Assembly: GCA_022826725.1 (NCBI GenBank)
Contig: JAJDUF010000019.1
Span: 1-64,000 of the forward strand
Reading direction: 5' to 3'
Source of the DNA: Chloroflexota bacterium
Lineage (GTDB): Bacteria > Chloroflexota > UBA11872 > UBA12225 > JAJDUF01
Length of the DNA stretch: 64,000 nt
Shown: piece by piece, positions 1 through 8,149 of the stretch
How the letters are laid out: each line of letters starts with the position of its first letter
Position numbering within the stretch: the first letter of the stretch is position 1
Program-made: the position numbers and the translations under genes
Notes under the pieces: model-generated
Told to the model about the DNA's origin: nothing
Seen by the model: the letters and a program-made list of their open reading frames with translations, nothing else
Database searches by the model: none

Positions 1-55
1 CGCCCAGCGTGGCGACGAGCTGCGTCCATTGGGTTACACTGGGCGGTGCGGACAT
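1..55 (-). CDS. Partial CDS, N-terminus only (unknown function)
   Basis: The minus strand opens with ATG at 53-55 and reads MSAPPSVTQWTQL... off the left edge of the window. A GGAGGG ribosome binding site lies about 6 bases upstream, which is the main reason to believe it. Only about 18 residues are visible, so no function can be given. The strand matches the next three genes, but about 185 bases including a palindrome separate it from the TauD-family gene. Confidence 0.45.
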   Translation of the reverse strand, partial: MSAPPSVTQWTQLVATLG

Positions 56-165
56 GGCGTCCCTCCAGGCGGGGTGGGGGTGGTGAGCACCCCCAGCATG
101 CCGCCCGGTCGGACGCCGTGTCATTCCGCTGTTTTCAAAAAACCTACCCCTGTGAGCACCCTAGC

Positions 166-189
166 CCTCCCCCGTCGCGACGGGGGAGG
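166..189. repeat. Perfect 24-bp palindrome, C/G-rich interspersed repeat
   Basis: CCTCCCCCGTCG is followed directly by its exact reverse complement CGACGGGGGAGG. Related copies lie near 1234, 2350 and 58227. It sits just past the stop codon of the TauD-family gene, so it could act as a hairpin in that transcript. The remainder of 56-240 holds nothing else I can recognise. Confidence 0.7.
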
Positions 190-240
190 AAACACGCCAT
201 CCTGCTCTGCCGTACTGCCGCAGCAGCGGGGGGCAGCGCC

Positions 241-1203
241 TCAACTGGCCCGCTGGCGGAGCCAGAGGCGCTTCAGGTGACGGCGGCGCTCGACTTCAGG
301 GTAGTCCTCAAAGGCGGTGCGGTTGTGCAGCAGCCAGTGGTTGTTCCAGAAGATCATCTGGCCCGGCTGCAGAGTGAACTCCACGCGGAGGTCCGGCCGC
401 TCCAGCCGATCCTCTACTGCCGCCAGCGCGTGCTGCTGGGCTGCGGTCAGCGGTTGGCCGGCCCGCTCATGGCCGACCTGCGTGTAGTAGTGGAGATAGC
501 GGATGTGTAGCTCGCTGCCGTCCCAGCGAAAGACGGGGGCGGAGAGGTAGGGTAGCTCGCCGTCCTCCTGCTGGCTGCGACGGTCGAAGAAGAACGTCCG
601 ATAGAGCGTTTGCAGCGCGTCGGGGTCGTTTTCCAGCAGGTCGTTATGCAGGGCATAGGCGCTGATGAACTGGCTCTCGCCGCCCGACTTGGCGCCATTG
701 AGACAGAGTAGTCCCAGCAGATCGGGGAGGTCGGGACCCATCGTGCCGTCAATGTGGAACGAGCTTTCGGCGTTTGTTACCGAGAAGCGCGCGCCCTGCG
801 TGACGCTTTGGCCGGTATCACGGACATCGTAGAGCAGGGTGCCGATCCGATCCTGGCCGGTGGGGATGCCGAGCAACTGACCGATAGCCCAATAGATCAA
901 GGTGGCTTCATCGGCGGTGTACCGGTCTAGCGGCACGCGGTCAATGATGGCAAAGCCGCGGCCCGATTCGAGCGCCGGGAGGACGGGTTGCAGGCACTCG
1001 CCGCAGTCTGCCAACTCCGAAACGCGCACCCGAACGTCGGTGGCCGGCTGGAGATGACTCCGCTGGCGCTCGACAAAGGCATCGAGCGCGGCGAGGCAGT
1101 CGGGGGAAAGGGTGTAGTACCAGGTAGTGGGGTCGTCAATGGTCTCACGGGTCCAGGCCCGGCTGCCGCGCTCAACGGTGGTTAGGGCCTGTGGATTAGT
1201 CAT
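241..1203 (-). CDS. TauD/TfdA-family Fe(II)/2-oxoglutarate dioxygenase
   Basis: Predicted cytosolic non-haem iron oxygenase of 320 residues. The family hydroxylates or cleaves small substrates (taurine, gamma-butyrobetaine and others) using 2-oxoglutarate and O2. The metal triad is visible: H150 and D152 in FHIDGTMG, and the distal H293 in WLLHNRTAF. Arginines 306-316 (RRRHLKRLWLR) supply the usual 2-oxoglutarate contact. I chose ATG at 1203 over an upstream extension to 1359 because AGAGAGG lies just before it and the extra N-terminus is low-complexity sequence from a repeat. It is followed on the same strand by an aldo/keto reductase and a hydroxyacid dehydrogenase, suggesting a small catabolic group. 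The substrate cannot be read from the sequence. Confidence 0.88.
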   Translation of the reverse strand: MTNPQALTTVERGSRAWTRETIDDPTTWYYTLSPDCLAALDAFVERQRSHLQPATDVRVRVSELADCGECLQPVLPALESGRGFAIIDRVPLDRYTADEATLIYWAIGQLLGIPTGQDRIGTLLYDVRDTGQSVTQGARFSVTNAESSFHIDGTMGPDLPDLLGLLCLNGAKSGGESQFISAYALHNDLLENDPDALQTLYRTFFFDRRSQQEDGELPYLSAPVFRWDGSELHIRYLHYYTQVGHERAGQPLTAAQQHALAAVEDRLERPDLRVEFTLQPGQMIFWNNHWLLHNRTAFEDYPEVERRRHLKRLWLRQRAS

Positions 1204-1233
1204 TGTGTCTGACCTCTCTTGCGGATGGAAGGA

Positions 1234-1273
1234 CCCCCTCCCTGGCCCTGCCCCATCGGGACGGGGGAGGGAA
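1234..1273. repeat. Degenerate copy of the CCCTCCCCC/GGGGGAGGG palindrome
   Basis: The segment reads CCCTCCC...GCCCC ATCGGGAC GGGGGAGGG and matches the palindrome at 166-189 with a few changes. It lies in the 130-base gap between the dioxygenase start and the aldo/keto reductase stop. Confidence 0.55.
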
Positions 1274-1333
1274 CACGCTGTCGCCCTGCGGCGCGGAGGG
1301 GCCGAAGGGAAGCTTCCACCAGAGTCGTCATGC

Positions 1334-2302
1334 TCACTGCGCTGCCACCTCCCGCTCACCGGTCAACGGGGCAAGCTCGTCCCAGCAGGCGGCCGGGATG
1401 TCGGTGGTGACGGCCGCGACCAGGTCGTCTACGTGAGCGGGACTGAACGCGCCGGGGATGATGGTGCTCACGCGGTCGTCGCGCAGAATGAACTGCAATG
1501 CTGCCGCGCGGAGGGGCACCTGGTGGCGCGCGCACACCGCCTCGATGGACCGGACACGCGCGACCAAATCGGCCGGGGCATCCTGGTACATGAACTGCGG
1601 CGCCTCACCGGGCAGCGGGCCGGTCTGCGCGCCGGTGGCCAGGATGGAGCCGGCAAACGGCGTGCCGACGATGACGCCCATGTTACGCTCGGCGGCCAGA
1701 TCGAGCGTGGCTGTGGCAATGGTCTGGTCCAGGAGGTGGAAAGTCCGCCAGATCAGCACGGTCTCGAACACGTCCGTCTCGATAGCGCGGGCGACTGCGC
1801 GGGGGTCCGAGCCGGTGATGCCAATGTGGCCGATGAGATGCTGCTCTTTGGCCTTCTGCAGCGCCGCAACGGCCCCGTCGGGACTCCACACCTGCTCCCA
1901 GTGTTCCTCCTGGATTTCGTGAATCTGGGCCAAGTGCAGCATCGGCTGACCGAACCGCTCCAAGCTCGTCTCGATGTTCCGCATCACCCCGGCGTAGCTG
2001 TAATCGGGGAGATGTCCCGGCAGCAAGCCGATCTTGGTGGCAATGAATAGCTCGCTGGCCCGCGGATGGTCGCGGAGGGCGAGGCCGATGCAGCGCTCGC
2101 TCTCGCCGTACAGCGGCGCGGTGTCGAGGTAGGTGATACCCACGTCCAGGGCGCGATGGACGGTTGCTATCGCCGCATCATCACTCAGGTCGCCGCCTTG
2201 GCCACCGACGATGTGCGCGGCACCCAGGCCGAGCCGCGTGACGGCGTGCCCGGTCTTTCCGAGGGGGGCAGTGGCCAGCGTCGGAGCAGCTTCCGCAGTC
2301 AT
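1334..2302 (-). CDS. Aldo/keto reductase (aldose/pyridoxal dehydrogenase-like)
   Basis: Cytosolic NAD(P)-dependent oxidoreductase of 322 residues, a (beta/alpha)8 barrel. The catalytic tetrad is seen as D60 and Y65 (LDTAPLYG), K90 (IATKIG) and H128 (LAQIHEI). The overall pattern, with GLGAAHIVGG near the N-terminus and a long insert after K90, is closer to the D-threo-aldose 1-dehydrogenase / L-galactose dehydrogenase / pyridoxal 4-dehydrogenase group than to the AKR pair at 46-48 kb. It is on the same strand as the dioxygenase and the hydroxyacid dehydrogenase. Substrate unknown. Confidence 0.85.
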   Translation of the reverse strand: MTAEAAPTLATAPLGKTGHAVTRLGLGAAHIVGGQGGDLSDDAAIATVHRALDVGITYLDTAPLYGESERCIGLALRDHPRASELFIATKIGLLPGHLPDYSYAGVMRNIETSLERFGQPMLHLAQIHEIQEEHWEQVWSPDGAVAALQKAKEQHLIGHIGITGSDPRAVARAIETDVFETVLIWRTFHLLDQTIATATLDLAAERNMGVIVGTPFAGSILATGAQTGPLPGEAPQFMYQDAPADLVARVRSIEAVCARHQVPLRAAALQFILRDDRVSTIIPGAFSPAHVDDLVAAVTTDIPAACWDELAPLTGEREVAAQ

Positions 2303-2349
2303 TTGTCAGGTCTCCCGTCGTCGTTGGGGATGGTGGGAGGCAGCCCCCA

Positions 2350-2386
2350 CCCTAACCCTCCCCCGTTGCGACAGGGGAGGGAGGGC
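2350..2386. repeat. C/G-rich hairpin repeat
   Basis: CCCTCCCC at 2356-2363 pairs with GGGGAGGG at 2374-2381 around a loop containing GTTGCGACA. It belongs to the same family as 166-189 and lies between the aldo/keto reductase start and the dehydrogenase stop. Confidence 0.6.
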
Positions 2387-2396
2387 ACGACTCCCC

Positions 2397-3308
2397 TTAC
2401 TTCCCCGCAGCATCTCCTGTTCCCCGGCCGGGGAAGGTCAGCTCGGCGATGCCGGACTTGTCCAGCTCACCCAGACCTTGCGCAACCATCCGGTCAAACT
2501 GCTGTTTGGTCGCTGCCGCGAGCGGCAGCGCGACCTCCGCTGCGTGGGCGAGGCTCAGGGCGATACCGGAGTCCTTGGCGGCGTGCGCGGCCGAGAAGTA
2601 GCACTCGTGGTCGCGGTACTCCATGTCCTCGCCGTCCGTTTCCAGCACGCGGGAGTTGGCGCCGGTCTGAGCAAACACCTCACGGAGCATGGCCACGTCG
2701 AGGCCCAAGGCGTGACCGAGACCCAAGCCTTCGGCCAGCCCAGCGGTATTGATGTTCATGACCATGTTGACGAGCGCCTTGACCTGCGCGGCGCGGCCAG
2801 CCGTGCCGACGTAGCGCAGGGACGCACTCATGGCCGCGAGCAGCGGCTGGGCACGCTCGAAGGCGGCGCGGTGGCCGGCACACATGAGGTAGAGTGTGCC
2901 GTCGCGGGCCTGGGGAATGCTGCTGGCCATGCAGGCTTCAAGGCTCTGGGCGCCGGCCCGTTCGGCGCGGGCTTCGATGGTCACGTGGATCGCCGGCGTG
3001 ACCGTGGCGCAGTTGATGAAGAGCCGCCCGTCGGCGTCGACGAGCAGGCTGTCGCCGCTCTCCGCAAAGATTGCATCCATGGCCGGGTCGTCGGTGACGA
3101 CGGTCAGGATGGTGTCGGCCTGTGCCGTTACGTCGGCGAGCGTGGCGCAGGCGGTAGCGCCTAGCTCGCTGGCCAACTCCGTGGCCCGCGGTCGGTCGGT
3201 ATCGTACACGGCCACCACAGCAAAGCCCTCGTCGCGCAGATGGCGGGCGATGTTGGCGCCCATGCGCCCCAAGCCAACCACGCCAATGTTCTCTCTCGTT
3301 GCAGCCAT
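2397..3308 (-). CDS. NAD(P)-dependent beta-hydroxyacid dehydrogenase (3-hydroxyisobutyrate dehydrogenase-like)
   Basis: 303 residues, the usual length for this family, which oxidises 3-hydroxyisobutyrate, tartronate semialdehyde and related acids in the cytosol. The Rossmann motif GLGRMG is at 12-17, the substrate-loop region LFINCATVTP around 96-105, and the catalytic lysine is K177 with N181 (QVKALVNMV). The all-alpha C-terminal domain follows. ATG at 3308 has AGAAGGAG a few bases upstream; the in-frame extension to 3404 has no such site and encodes atypical sequence. It sits at the head of a same-strand set with an aldo/keto reductase and a 2-oxoglutarate dioxygenase, so a sugar-acid or branched-acid catabolic role is plausible. 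Confidence 0.87.
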   Translation of the reverse strand: MAATRENIGVVGLGRMGANIARHLRDEGFAVVAVYDTDRPRATELASELGATACATLADVTAQADTILTVVTDDPAMDAIFAESGDSLLVDADGRLFINCATVTPAIHVTIEARAERAGAQSLEACMASSIPQARDGTLYLMCAGHRAAFERAQPLLAAMSASLRYVGTAGRAAQVKALVNMVMNINTAGLAEGLGLGHALGLDVAMLREVFAQTGANSRVLETDGEDMEYRDHECYFSAAHAAKDSGIALSLAHAAEVALPLAAATKQQFDRMVAQGLGELDKSGIAELTFPGRGTGDAAGK

Positions 3309-3375
3309 GATGCTCCTTCTATTACCGGCAAGCTCACTGGAATAGTAGCAAGTGGGGGGCTGTGAGGTTGACCGG

Positions 3376-3420
3376 GCCTCACCCCCCGGCCCTCTCTCCA
3401 CCATGTAGAGAGGGGGAGGA
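3376..3420. repeat. CCTCACCCCC...ACCATGTAGAGAGGGGGA repeat, copy 1
   Basis: An inverted repeat pairs CCCTCTCT (3390-3397) with AGAGAGGG (3408-3415). The unit shares the run CTCTCCACCATGTAGAGAGG with a copy at 5913-5954, so it is a dispersed element and not a local hairpin only. Confidence 0.65.
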
Positions 3421-3438
3421 CAGCCTGGCCGAGTGCTT

Positions 3439-4302
3439 TTACTTCGTGGCCTTGGCTGCCTCGGTCATCTCGTACCGGCGGGGTCCAGTGCCCACTAGCT
3501 TGACCCCACGCTCTTTCAGCAGCGGCCAGAGTTTGCTGGCGAACTCTTTGCCGAACTCTGTTCCTTCCATGCTCGCCATTCGATGATTCGGCCAGTGTTC
3601 TTTGATGATCGGCAGACAATCTGTGCTCCTGAAGGAACCGACTGGTAGTTCTCGGATGATCGCGGCGGCCATCGCAGCGAATGGCTCGGCAGGTTGCTCG
3701 GCATCATCACTTGACTCCGGTGCGGGAGTTGGGGCAGACGCAGCACTGTCCATCACCGGGGCACGCACAACGTGGATGTAGTCATTGGGAAAGTAATCCC
3801 TGATCGTGGCTGACCGTGTGCCGGGGCGGTCCGTAAGCACCCAGAGGAATGGGGTACTGCCTTCCGCCAACTGTTTCAGCTTCGCATAGAGGGCTATGAA
3901 GTCGCTGTCATCACTCATCACGGCGACGAAGTGTGTAGCCCCAGCCATAAACTCCGCAATAGCGTCAATTGCCAGCGCGATGTCCGCCGAGTTTTTGGCT
4001 GGCTGCTCACTGAAGTGCTGTACCCCACGAACCATCACGCCCAAGTGCGGGAAGCGGCTCTCCGCCCACATGTCCCAGAGTTGAACTTGGTCGGCTTGGA
4101 CATAGAGGTTCAACTGTGCAAGAGGAGGTGCCTGCTCCGGCCAGGATTCGATGGCTCTCTCGATGAGCACCTGGGCGTTATTCTGGAGGTTCTCGGTGTC
4201 AACATACAACTTAGCCTTAGCGGTTGGAGACTCCGCTGCGGCAGCCGTGGTTGGAGAATCAACCGGCTTGCCCTCAGAGGGTTGGGAAGACAGTTCCACC
4301 AT
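3439..4302 (-). CDS. NYN-domain (LabA/DUF88-type) PIN-like ribonuclease with C-terminal winged-helix-like module
   Basis: 287 residues. The NYN fold is related to PIN nucleases, and members are thought to act on RNA through clustered acidic residues. Here these are D35 and N38 (YVDTEN), D107 (KNSADIALAID) and D131/D132/D134 (VMSDDSDF). A Pro/Ala/Glu-rich linker at about 183-205 leads to a C-terminal domain (206-287) that resembles the OST-HTH/LOTUS winged helix often joined to NYN domains; that second assignment is an inference. ATG at 4302 has GGGAGG 8 bases upstream, whereas the longer starts to 4374 have none. It diverges from glycerol kinase across about 92 bases. Confidence 0.85.
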   Translation of the reverse strand: MVELSSQPSEGKPVDSPTTAAAAESPTAKAKLYVDTENLQNNAQVLIERAIESWPEQAPPLAQLNLYVQADQVQLWDMWAESRFPHLGVMVRGVQHFSEQPAKNSADIALAIDAIAEFMAGATHFVAVMSDDSDFIALYAKLKQLAEGSTPFLWVLTDRPGTRSATIRDYFPNDYIHVVRAPVMDSAASAPTPAPESSDDAEQPAEPFAAMAAAIIRELPVGSFRSTDCLPIIKEHWPNHRMASMEGTEFGKEFASKLWPLLKERGVKLVGTGPRRYEMTEAAKATK

Positions 4303-4394
4303 CGTGACCTCCCGGTATTTGTCCAGGCGAGCTAGTGTGAATTGCGGCATAACGGTAGCATGATTCGCGGGCACAGCGGCGGCTGGATGGTGCG

Positions 4395-5903
4395 ATGAGC
4401 GGCGAGTACATCCTGGCGATTGACCAGGGCACGACGGCGACGACGGTGCTGGTCGTTGACCGGGCGGGGGCTATCGTCGGGCGCGGAACGGCGGCCGTTC
4501 GACAGGGGTATCCCCGTCCTGGCTGGGTGGAGCACGATCCGGACCAGCTCTGGGAGACGGTGCTGGCCGCGACGGGCGAGGCGCTGGCGGCGGCGCAGAT
4601 CGCCCCGGACGAGGCGGCAGCGCGTTTCGCCGCCGTGGGCATCACCAACCAACGCGAGACGACGATCCTGTGGGAACGGGCGACCGGCCGGCCGGTGGCG
4701 CCGGCGATTGTCTGGCAGTGCCGGCGCACGGCGGCGGACTGCGCTGCGCTGGAGGAGGCTGGACTTGGACCGCTGTTCCGCGAGCGGACCGGCTTGGTGC
4801 TCGACGCCTACTTCTCCGGCACGAAGATCGCTTGGCTGCTCAACCAGGACCCACAACTGCGGCGGCGCGCCGCGGCCGGCGAGATCGCCTTCGGCACGGT
4901 AGATACGTGGCTGGTGTGGCAGCTGACCGGCGGCCGGCTCCACGCTACGGATGCCACCAACGCATCGCGGACCCTCCTCTTCAATCTGCACAGCCTCTCG
5001 TGGGATGACGAGCTACTGGCGGCGCTCGACGTACCTGCGGCGGTGCTGCCACAGGTGCTCCCGTCCGCCGGGGTGTGGGCGCGGACGCGGGCGGTTGGCG
5101 CGATACCGGCAGGAGTGCCTATCGCGGGCATTGCCGGGGATCAGCAGGCCGCGCTCTTCGGGCAGGCGTGTTTCGATAGTGGTACGGCCAAGACGACCTA
5201 CGGCACCGGCTGCTTTTTGCTGATGCAGACCGGTGACTGCCCGGCGCAATCGGAGCACGGTCTGCTGACCACTGTCGCCTGGCAGCTTCCCGATCGCGTG
5301 GACTATGCCCTAGAGGGGAGCGTCTTCGTCGGCGGAGCGGCGGTGCAGTGGCTACGCGACGAAATGGGCTTGCTGGCTTCGGCTGCCGAGTCCGAGGCGG
5401 CGGCCCGCCGAGTTCCGGACAGCGGCGGCGTGGTCTGTGTGCCGGCGTTCGCCGGCCTCGGCGCGCCCTACTGGGACCCGCACGCGCGGGGTATGCTCAT
5501 CGGCCTTACTCGGAGCACGACGCGCGATCACGTGGTCCGGGCGGTGCTGGAGGGCATTGCCCACCAAGTCGCGGACGTGCTGGAAGCGATGGTCGCCGAC
5601 GCGGCCATCGGCATCCCGGAGGTGCGCGTGGACGGCGGCGCGGCGGCCAACGACTTCCTGATGCAGCTCCAAGCCGACCTGCTGGGCCTGCCGGTCATTC
5701 GCCCGGCGGTACTGGAGACGACGGCGCTGGGCGCGGCTTTCCTGGCCGGTCTGGGTATCGGCTGGTACGGCTCCACCGACGAGATCGCCCGCACTTGGCA
5801 GTCCGAACGCCTCTTCCAGCCGGCGGCCGCTGCCGAGAGCACGGCTCGCGCCCAGTGGCAGCGCGCCGTCCGGCGCAGCCGCGCGTGGGCGGCGGAGGAG
5901 TAA
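4395..5903 (+). CDS. glpK: Glycerol kinase
   Basis: 502 residues, full length. Phosphorylates glycerol to sn-glycerol 3-phosphate with ATP, in the cytosol. FGGY-family motifs are present in order: phosphate-binding AIDQGTT (8-14), TNQRETT with the glycerol-contacting region [12 protein letters not shown] (about 80-110), [26 protein letters not shown] (about 250), [21 protein letters not shown] (about 350-365) and [13 protein letters not shown] near 415. The R-E pair and the W of this signature separate glycerol kinases from xylulokinases. No glycerol facilitator or glycerol-3-phosphate dehydrogenase lies next to it; it stands alone between divergent NYN and downstream PP-loop genes. Confidence 0.95.
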   Translation: MSGEYILAIDQGTTATTVLVVDRAGAIVGRGTAAVRQGYPRPGWVEHDPDQLWETVLAATGEALAAAQIAPDEAAARFAAVGITNQRETTILWERATGRPVAPAIVWQCRRTAADCAALEEAGLGPLFRERTGLVLDAYFSGTKIAWLLNQDPQLRRRAAAGEIAFGTVDTWLVWQLTGGRLHATDATNASRTLLFNLHSLSWDDELLAALDVPAAVLPQVLPSAGVWARTRAVGAIPAGVPIAGIAGDQQAALFGQACFDSGTAKTTYGTGCFLLMQTGDCPAQSEHGLLTTVAWQLPDRVDYALEGSVFVGGAAVQWLRDEMGLLASAAESEAAARRVPDSGGVVCVPAFAGLGAPYWDPHARGMLIGLTRSTTRDHVVRAVLEGIAHQVADVLEAMVADAAIGIPEVRVDGGAAANDFLMQLQADLLGLPVIRPAVLETTALGAAFLAGLGIGWYGSTDEIARTWQSERLFQPAAAAESTARAQWQRAVRRSRAWAAEE

Positions 5904-5912
5904 GGGTCACCA

Positions 5913-5954
5913 CCTCACCCCCTAGCCTCCTCTCCACCATGTAGAGAGGGGGAA
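5913..5954. repeat. CCTCACCCCC...ACCATGTAGAGAGGGGGA repeat, copy 2
   Basis: Near-identical to the element at 3376-3420, including CTCTCCACCATGTAGAGAGG. It lies in the 136-base gap after glycerol kinase and upstream of the putative defence block. Confidence 0.65.
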
Positions 5955-6039
5955 TGCAGCGGCGGGTGCCGTGAAGTGACGGCGGGGCGGCGCCGTGTTA
6001 GCATGTGGAACGACGAGTCCGAGTAAAGGACGCTTCCGA

Positions 6040-6909
6040 ATGGTCGTGGAGACGAGCACTGTCGTCTATCGCGCTCTCAGCCTGGGAGCTGGGGTACAAA
6101 GCTCCGTCTTGGCACTGCTGCTCTCCCGCTCCGACCCGCGCTTGGCTGAACACGGCTACCCCAAACCGGACATCGCCGTGTTTGCCGATACCGGCTGGGA
6201 GCCGGACTACGTGTACCGTCATCTGGACTGGCTGGAGCAGCAGCTCGACTACCCGCTCATCCGGGTGTCCAGCGGTGATCTGAAGACCAATCTGCGAAAG
6301 GCCCGCACAGTATCGGGCCATCGCTTTGTTGACGTGCCCCTGTTCACGGTCAACGAGGACGGCAAGAAGGGCATGTTGCGGCGGCAATGCACCAGCCATT
6401 ACAAGGTCCGGCCCATTTACCGGCGAATCCGCGCGCTGGCGGGCGGGCAGCGCGGTCGGCCCTTCCCCACCGGTAGGCACGCCGAGATGTGGCTGGGGAT
6501 TTCTTGGGACGAGGTGGAACGCATCAAGCCCAGCCGGGAACGCTGGGTCGAGCACCGCTGGCCGCTCGTGGACATGCGGATGACGCGCCAGGATTGCGTC
6601 GAGTGGTTTGCGGCGGAGTATCCCGGCCGGGTGCTGCCCCGGTCGGCCTGCGTCATCTGTCCGTATCGGTCCGACGAGCATTGGCTTGAGCTGAAGAAGT
6701 CCGAGCCGGAAAGCTACGACGAGGCGGTGCGCTTTGATCGGTGGCTGCGCCACAGCACCAAGAATCCGGTGCGGAAATTGCTGAACGGCCGTCCGTACCT
6801 TCATGCCGCCCGGCGCCCCCTCGCCAGTGCCATCGCCGAACGAGAAACGCAAGGTCAGAACGGGATCAATCCGTTCAACGAGGAATGCGAGGGACATTGC
6901 GGTGTCTGA
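6040..6909 (+). CDS. PAPS-reductase-like PP-loop (adenine nucleotide alpha-hydrolase) protein
   Basis: 289 residues. The PP-loop SLGAGVQSS (14-22) and FADTGWEP (48-55) place it in the PAPS reductase / ATP sulfurylase-small-subunit superfamily, which activates ATP or binds adenylylated sulfate. It is much shorter than DndC and lacks the canonical ECGLH motif of assimilatory PAPS reductase. Cysteines C117 (RRQCTSHYK), C204 and C207 (SACVICPYR), C283 and C287 (ECEGHCGV) could hold an Fe-S cluster; that is inference. ATG at 6040 has AAAGGA 9 bases upstream and is preferred to GTG at 5995. It overlaps the next gene by 8 bases. PP-loop proteins of this kind occur in phage and defence loci (DndC; BrxP in type 4 BREX). 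G+C is intermediate, about 62% in the two lines I counted. Confidence 0.8.
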   Translation: MVVETSTVVYRALSLGAGVQSSVLALLLSRSDPRLAEHGYPKPDIAVFADTGWEPDYVYRHLDWLEQQLDYPLIRVSSGDLKTNLRKARTVSGHRFVDVPLFTVNEDGKKGMLRRQCTSHYKVRPIYRRIRALAGGQRGRPFPTGRHAEMWLGISWDEVERIKPSRERWVEHRWPLVDMRMTRQDCVEWFAAEYPGRVLPRSACVICPYRSDEHWLELKKSEPESYDEAVRFDRWLRHSTKNPVRKLLNGRPYLHAARRPLASAIAERETQGQNGINPFNEECEGHCGV

Positions 6910-8149
6910 GGCCCAAACCGAAACGGTCAACCCCAGGTATCCGCTCTACCCGTACCAGCGGCAGGTTCTGGCCGATATCCTTGATGCCCTAGCGTCTCCT
7001 GAGCGTCGAGTCGTCGCTCATCTACCCACTGGTGCCGGAAAGACCAGAATCGCAAGTCATACCGCCTGCCAATTGCTCAATAGGAAAGACACCGACGACT
7101 CCCTGGTCATCTGGTTGGCATCTACAGAGGAACTTTGCGAACAGGCGGCAGACGAGCTTGCCAAAGCCTGGACATATCTAGGGCTACGAGATGCCGCCAT
7201 TCACCGCTACTGGGGCAATCGGTCGCTTGATCTACGGCGCCTGCCGTCCGGGTTTCTGGTGGCTGGTCTTGCCAAGCTGCGGGCTGTTGCATTCCAAGAC
7301 AATACCCTCCTCGCGCACCTCGCACACTGCGCCGCGGCCGTCATCTTTGACGAGGCTCACCAGGCAGTTGCCGCAACCTACTCTTTCATCACTGAGCAGC
7401 TATGTAGTGTGAGGCCACCACTGCTCGGCCTCACGGCCACGCCGGGACGGACTGCGAATCTCACTGATGCAGACTATCGCCTCGCCGACATGTTCGATCA
7501 CAAGAAGGTTTCGATAGACCCAAGGGGGCATGACAGCCCTGTCACCTATCTCATCCAGAACCGCTATCTGGCCGATGCGCGCTTTGTGCCGATCAGTTTC
7601 GAATCCGACACCGCCATCACCGAACCACACCCCGGAATGGACTACAGCACCGATGATCTCGACGACTTGGGCCGCAACCGCGAGCGCACACGCAGGATCG
7701 CCGAACTCGCCGAGAATGCGGTGCGGCGCCATCCACGTACCATTGTGTTCTGTCCCTCAGTGGAAAGCGCTTTGGAGTGCAACGAGGTCCTGCAAGCTGA
7801 GGGGATTGCAACGAACGCGGTGACTGCTAATACGCCCGGTGAAGATCGCCGGGCGATCATAGATGCTTTCAAGAGCGACAGTAGAGAACATATGGTAATA
7901 TTCAACTACGGTGTGCTCACCGCCGGTTTCGATGCGCCGCGGACCCGCTGCGTCATTATCGCTCGCCCGACTACCTCGCTGGTGCTCTACTCGCAAATGG
8001 CGGGCCGAGCGATGCGCGGCCCCAGGGCTAGTGGCAATCCAAGAGCCGAGATACTGACTGTTGTTGACACGAATCTGCCGGGGTTCGGGTCCGTGACCGA
8101 TGCGTTCACAAACTGGGAGGAACTATGGACGACCAACTCGCTGCCCTGA
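6902..8149 (+). CDS. SF2 DEAH-type helicase (restriction-type)
   Basis: 415 residues from GTG at 6902, supported by GAGGGA about 8 bases upstream; the longer frame from 6803 lies inside the PP-loop gene. Visible motifs: Q-like YPLYPYQRQ (13-21), Walker A PTGAGKT (42-48), DEAH (150-153), TAT (178-180), motif V GVLTAGFDAP (336-345) and motif VI QMAGRAMRG (365-373). It is a compact two-RecA-domain ATPase resembling the ResIII-type helicases of restriction and anti-phage systems, with no fused nuclease domain. It starts inside the end of the PP-loop gene and overlaps the GHKL ATPase gene by 25 bases, so the block looks translationally coupled. Base composition drops clearly at this gene. Confidence 0.87.
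   Translation: MSEAQTETVNPRYPLYPYQRQVLADILDALASPERRVVAHLPTGAGKTRIASHTACQLLNRKDTDDSLVIWLASTEELCEQAADELAKAWTYLGLRDAAIHRYWGNRSLDLRRLPSGFLVAGLAKLRAVAFQDNTLLAHLAHCAAAVIFDEAHQAVAATYSFITEQLCSVRPPLLGLTATPGRTANLTDADYRLADMFDHKKVSIDPRGHDSPVTYLIQNRYLADARFVPISFESDTAITEPHPGMDYSTDDLDDLGRNRERTRRIAELAENAVRRHPRTIVFCPSVESALECNEVLQAEGIATNAVTANTPGEDRRAIIDAFKSDSREHMVIFNYGVLTAGFDAPRTRCVIIARPTTSLVLYSQMAGRAMRGPRASGNPRAEILTVVDTNLPGFGSVTDAFTNWEELWTTNSLP

Noticed and set aside
4332..4991. 219-codon minus-strand frame opposite glycerol kinase
   Set aside because: Glycerol kinase is full-length with all motifs on the other strand; this frame has no domain and is a shadow.
5998..6930. Long open frame (310 codons) on the minus strand opposite the PP-loop gene
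   Set aside because: It mirrors the codon structure of the plus-strand gene, has no recognisable motif and no ribosome binding site; it is a high-GC shadow.
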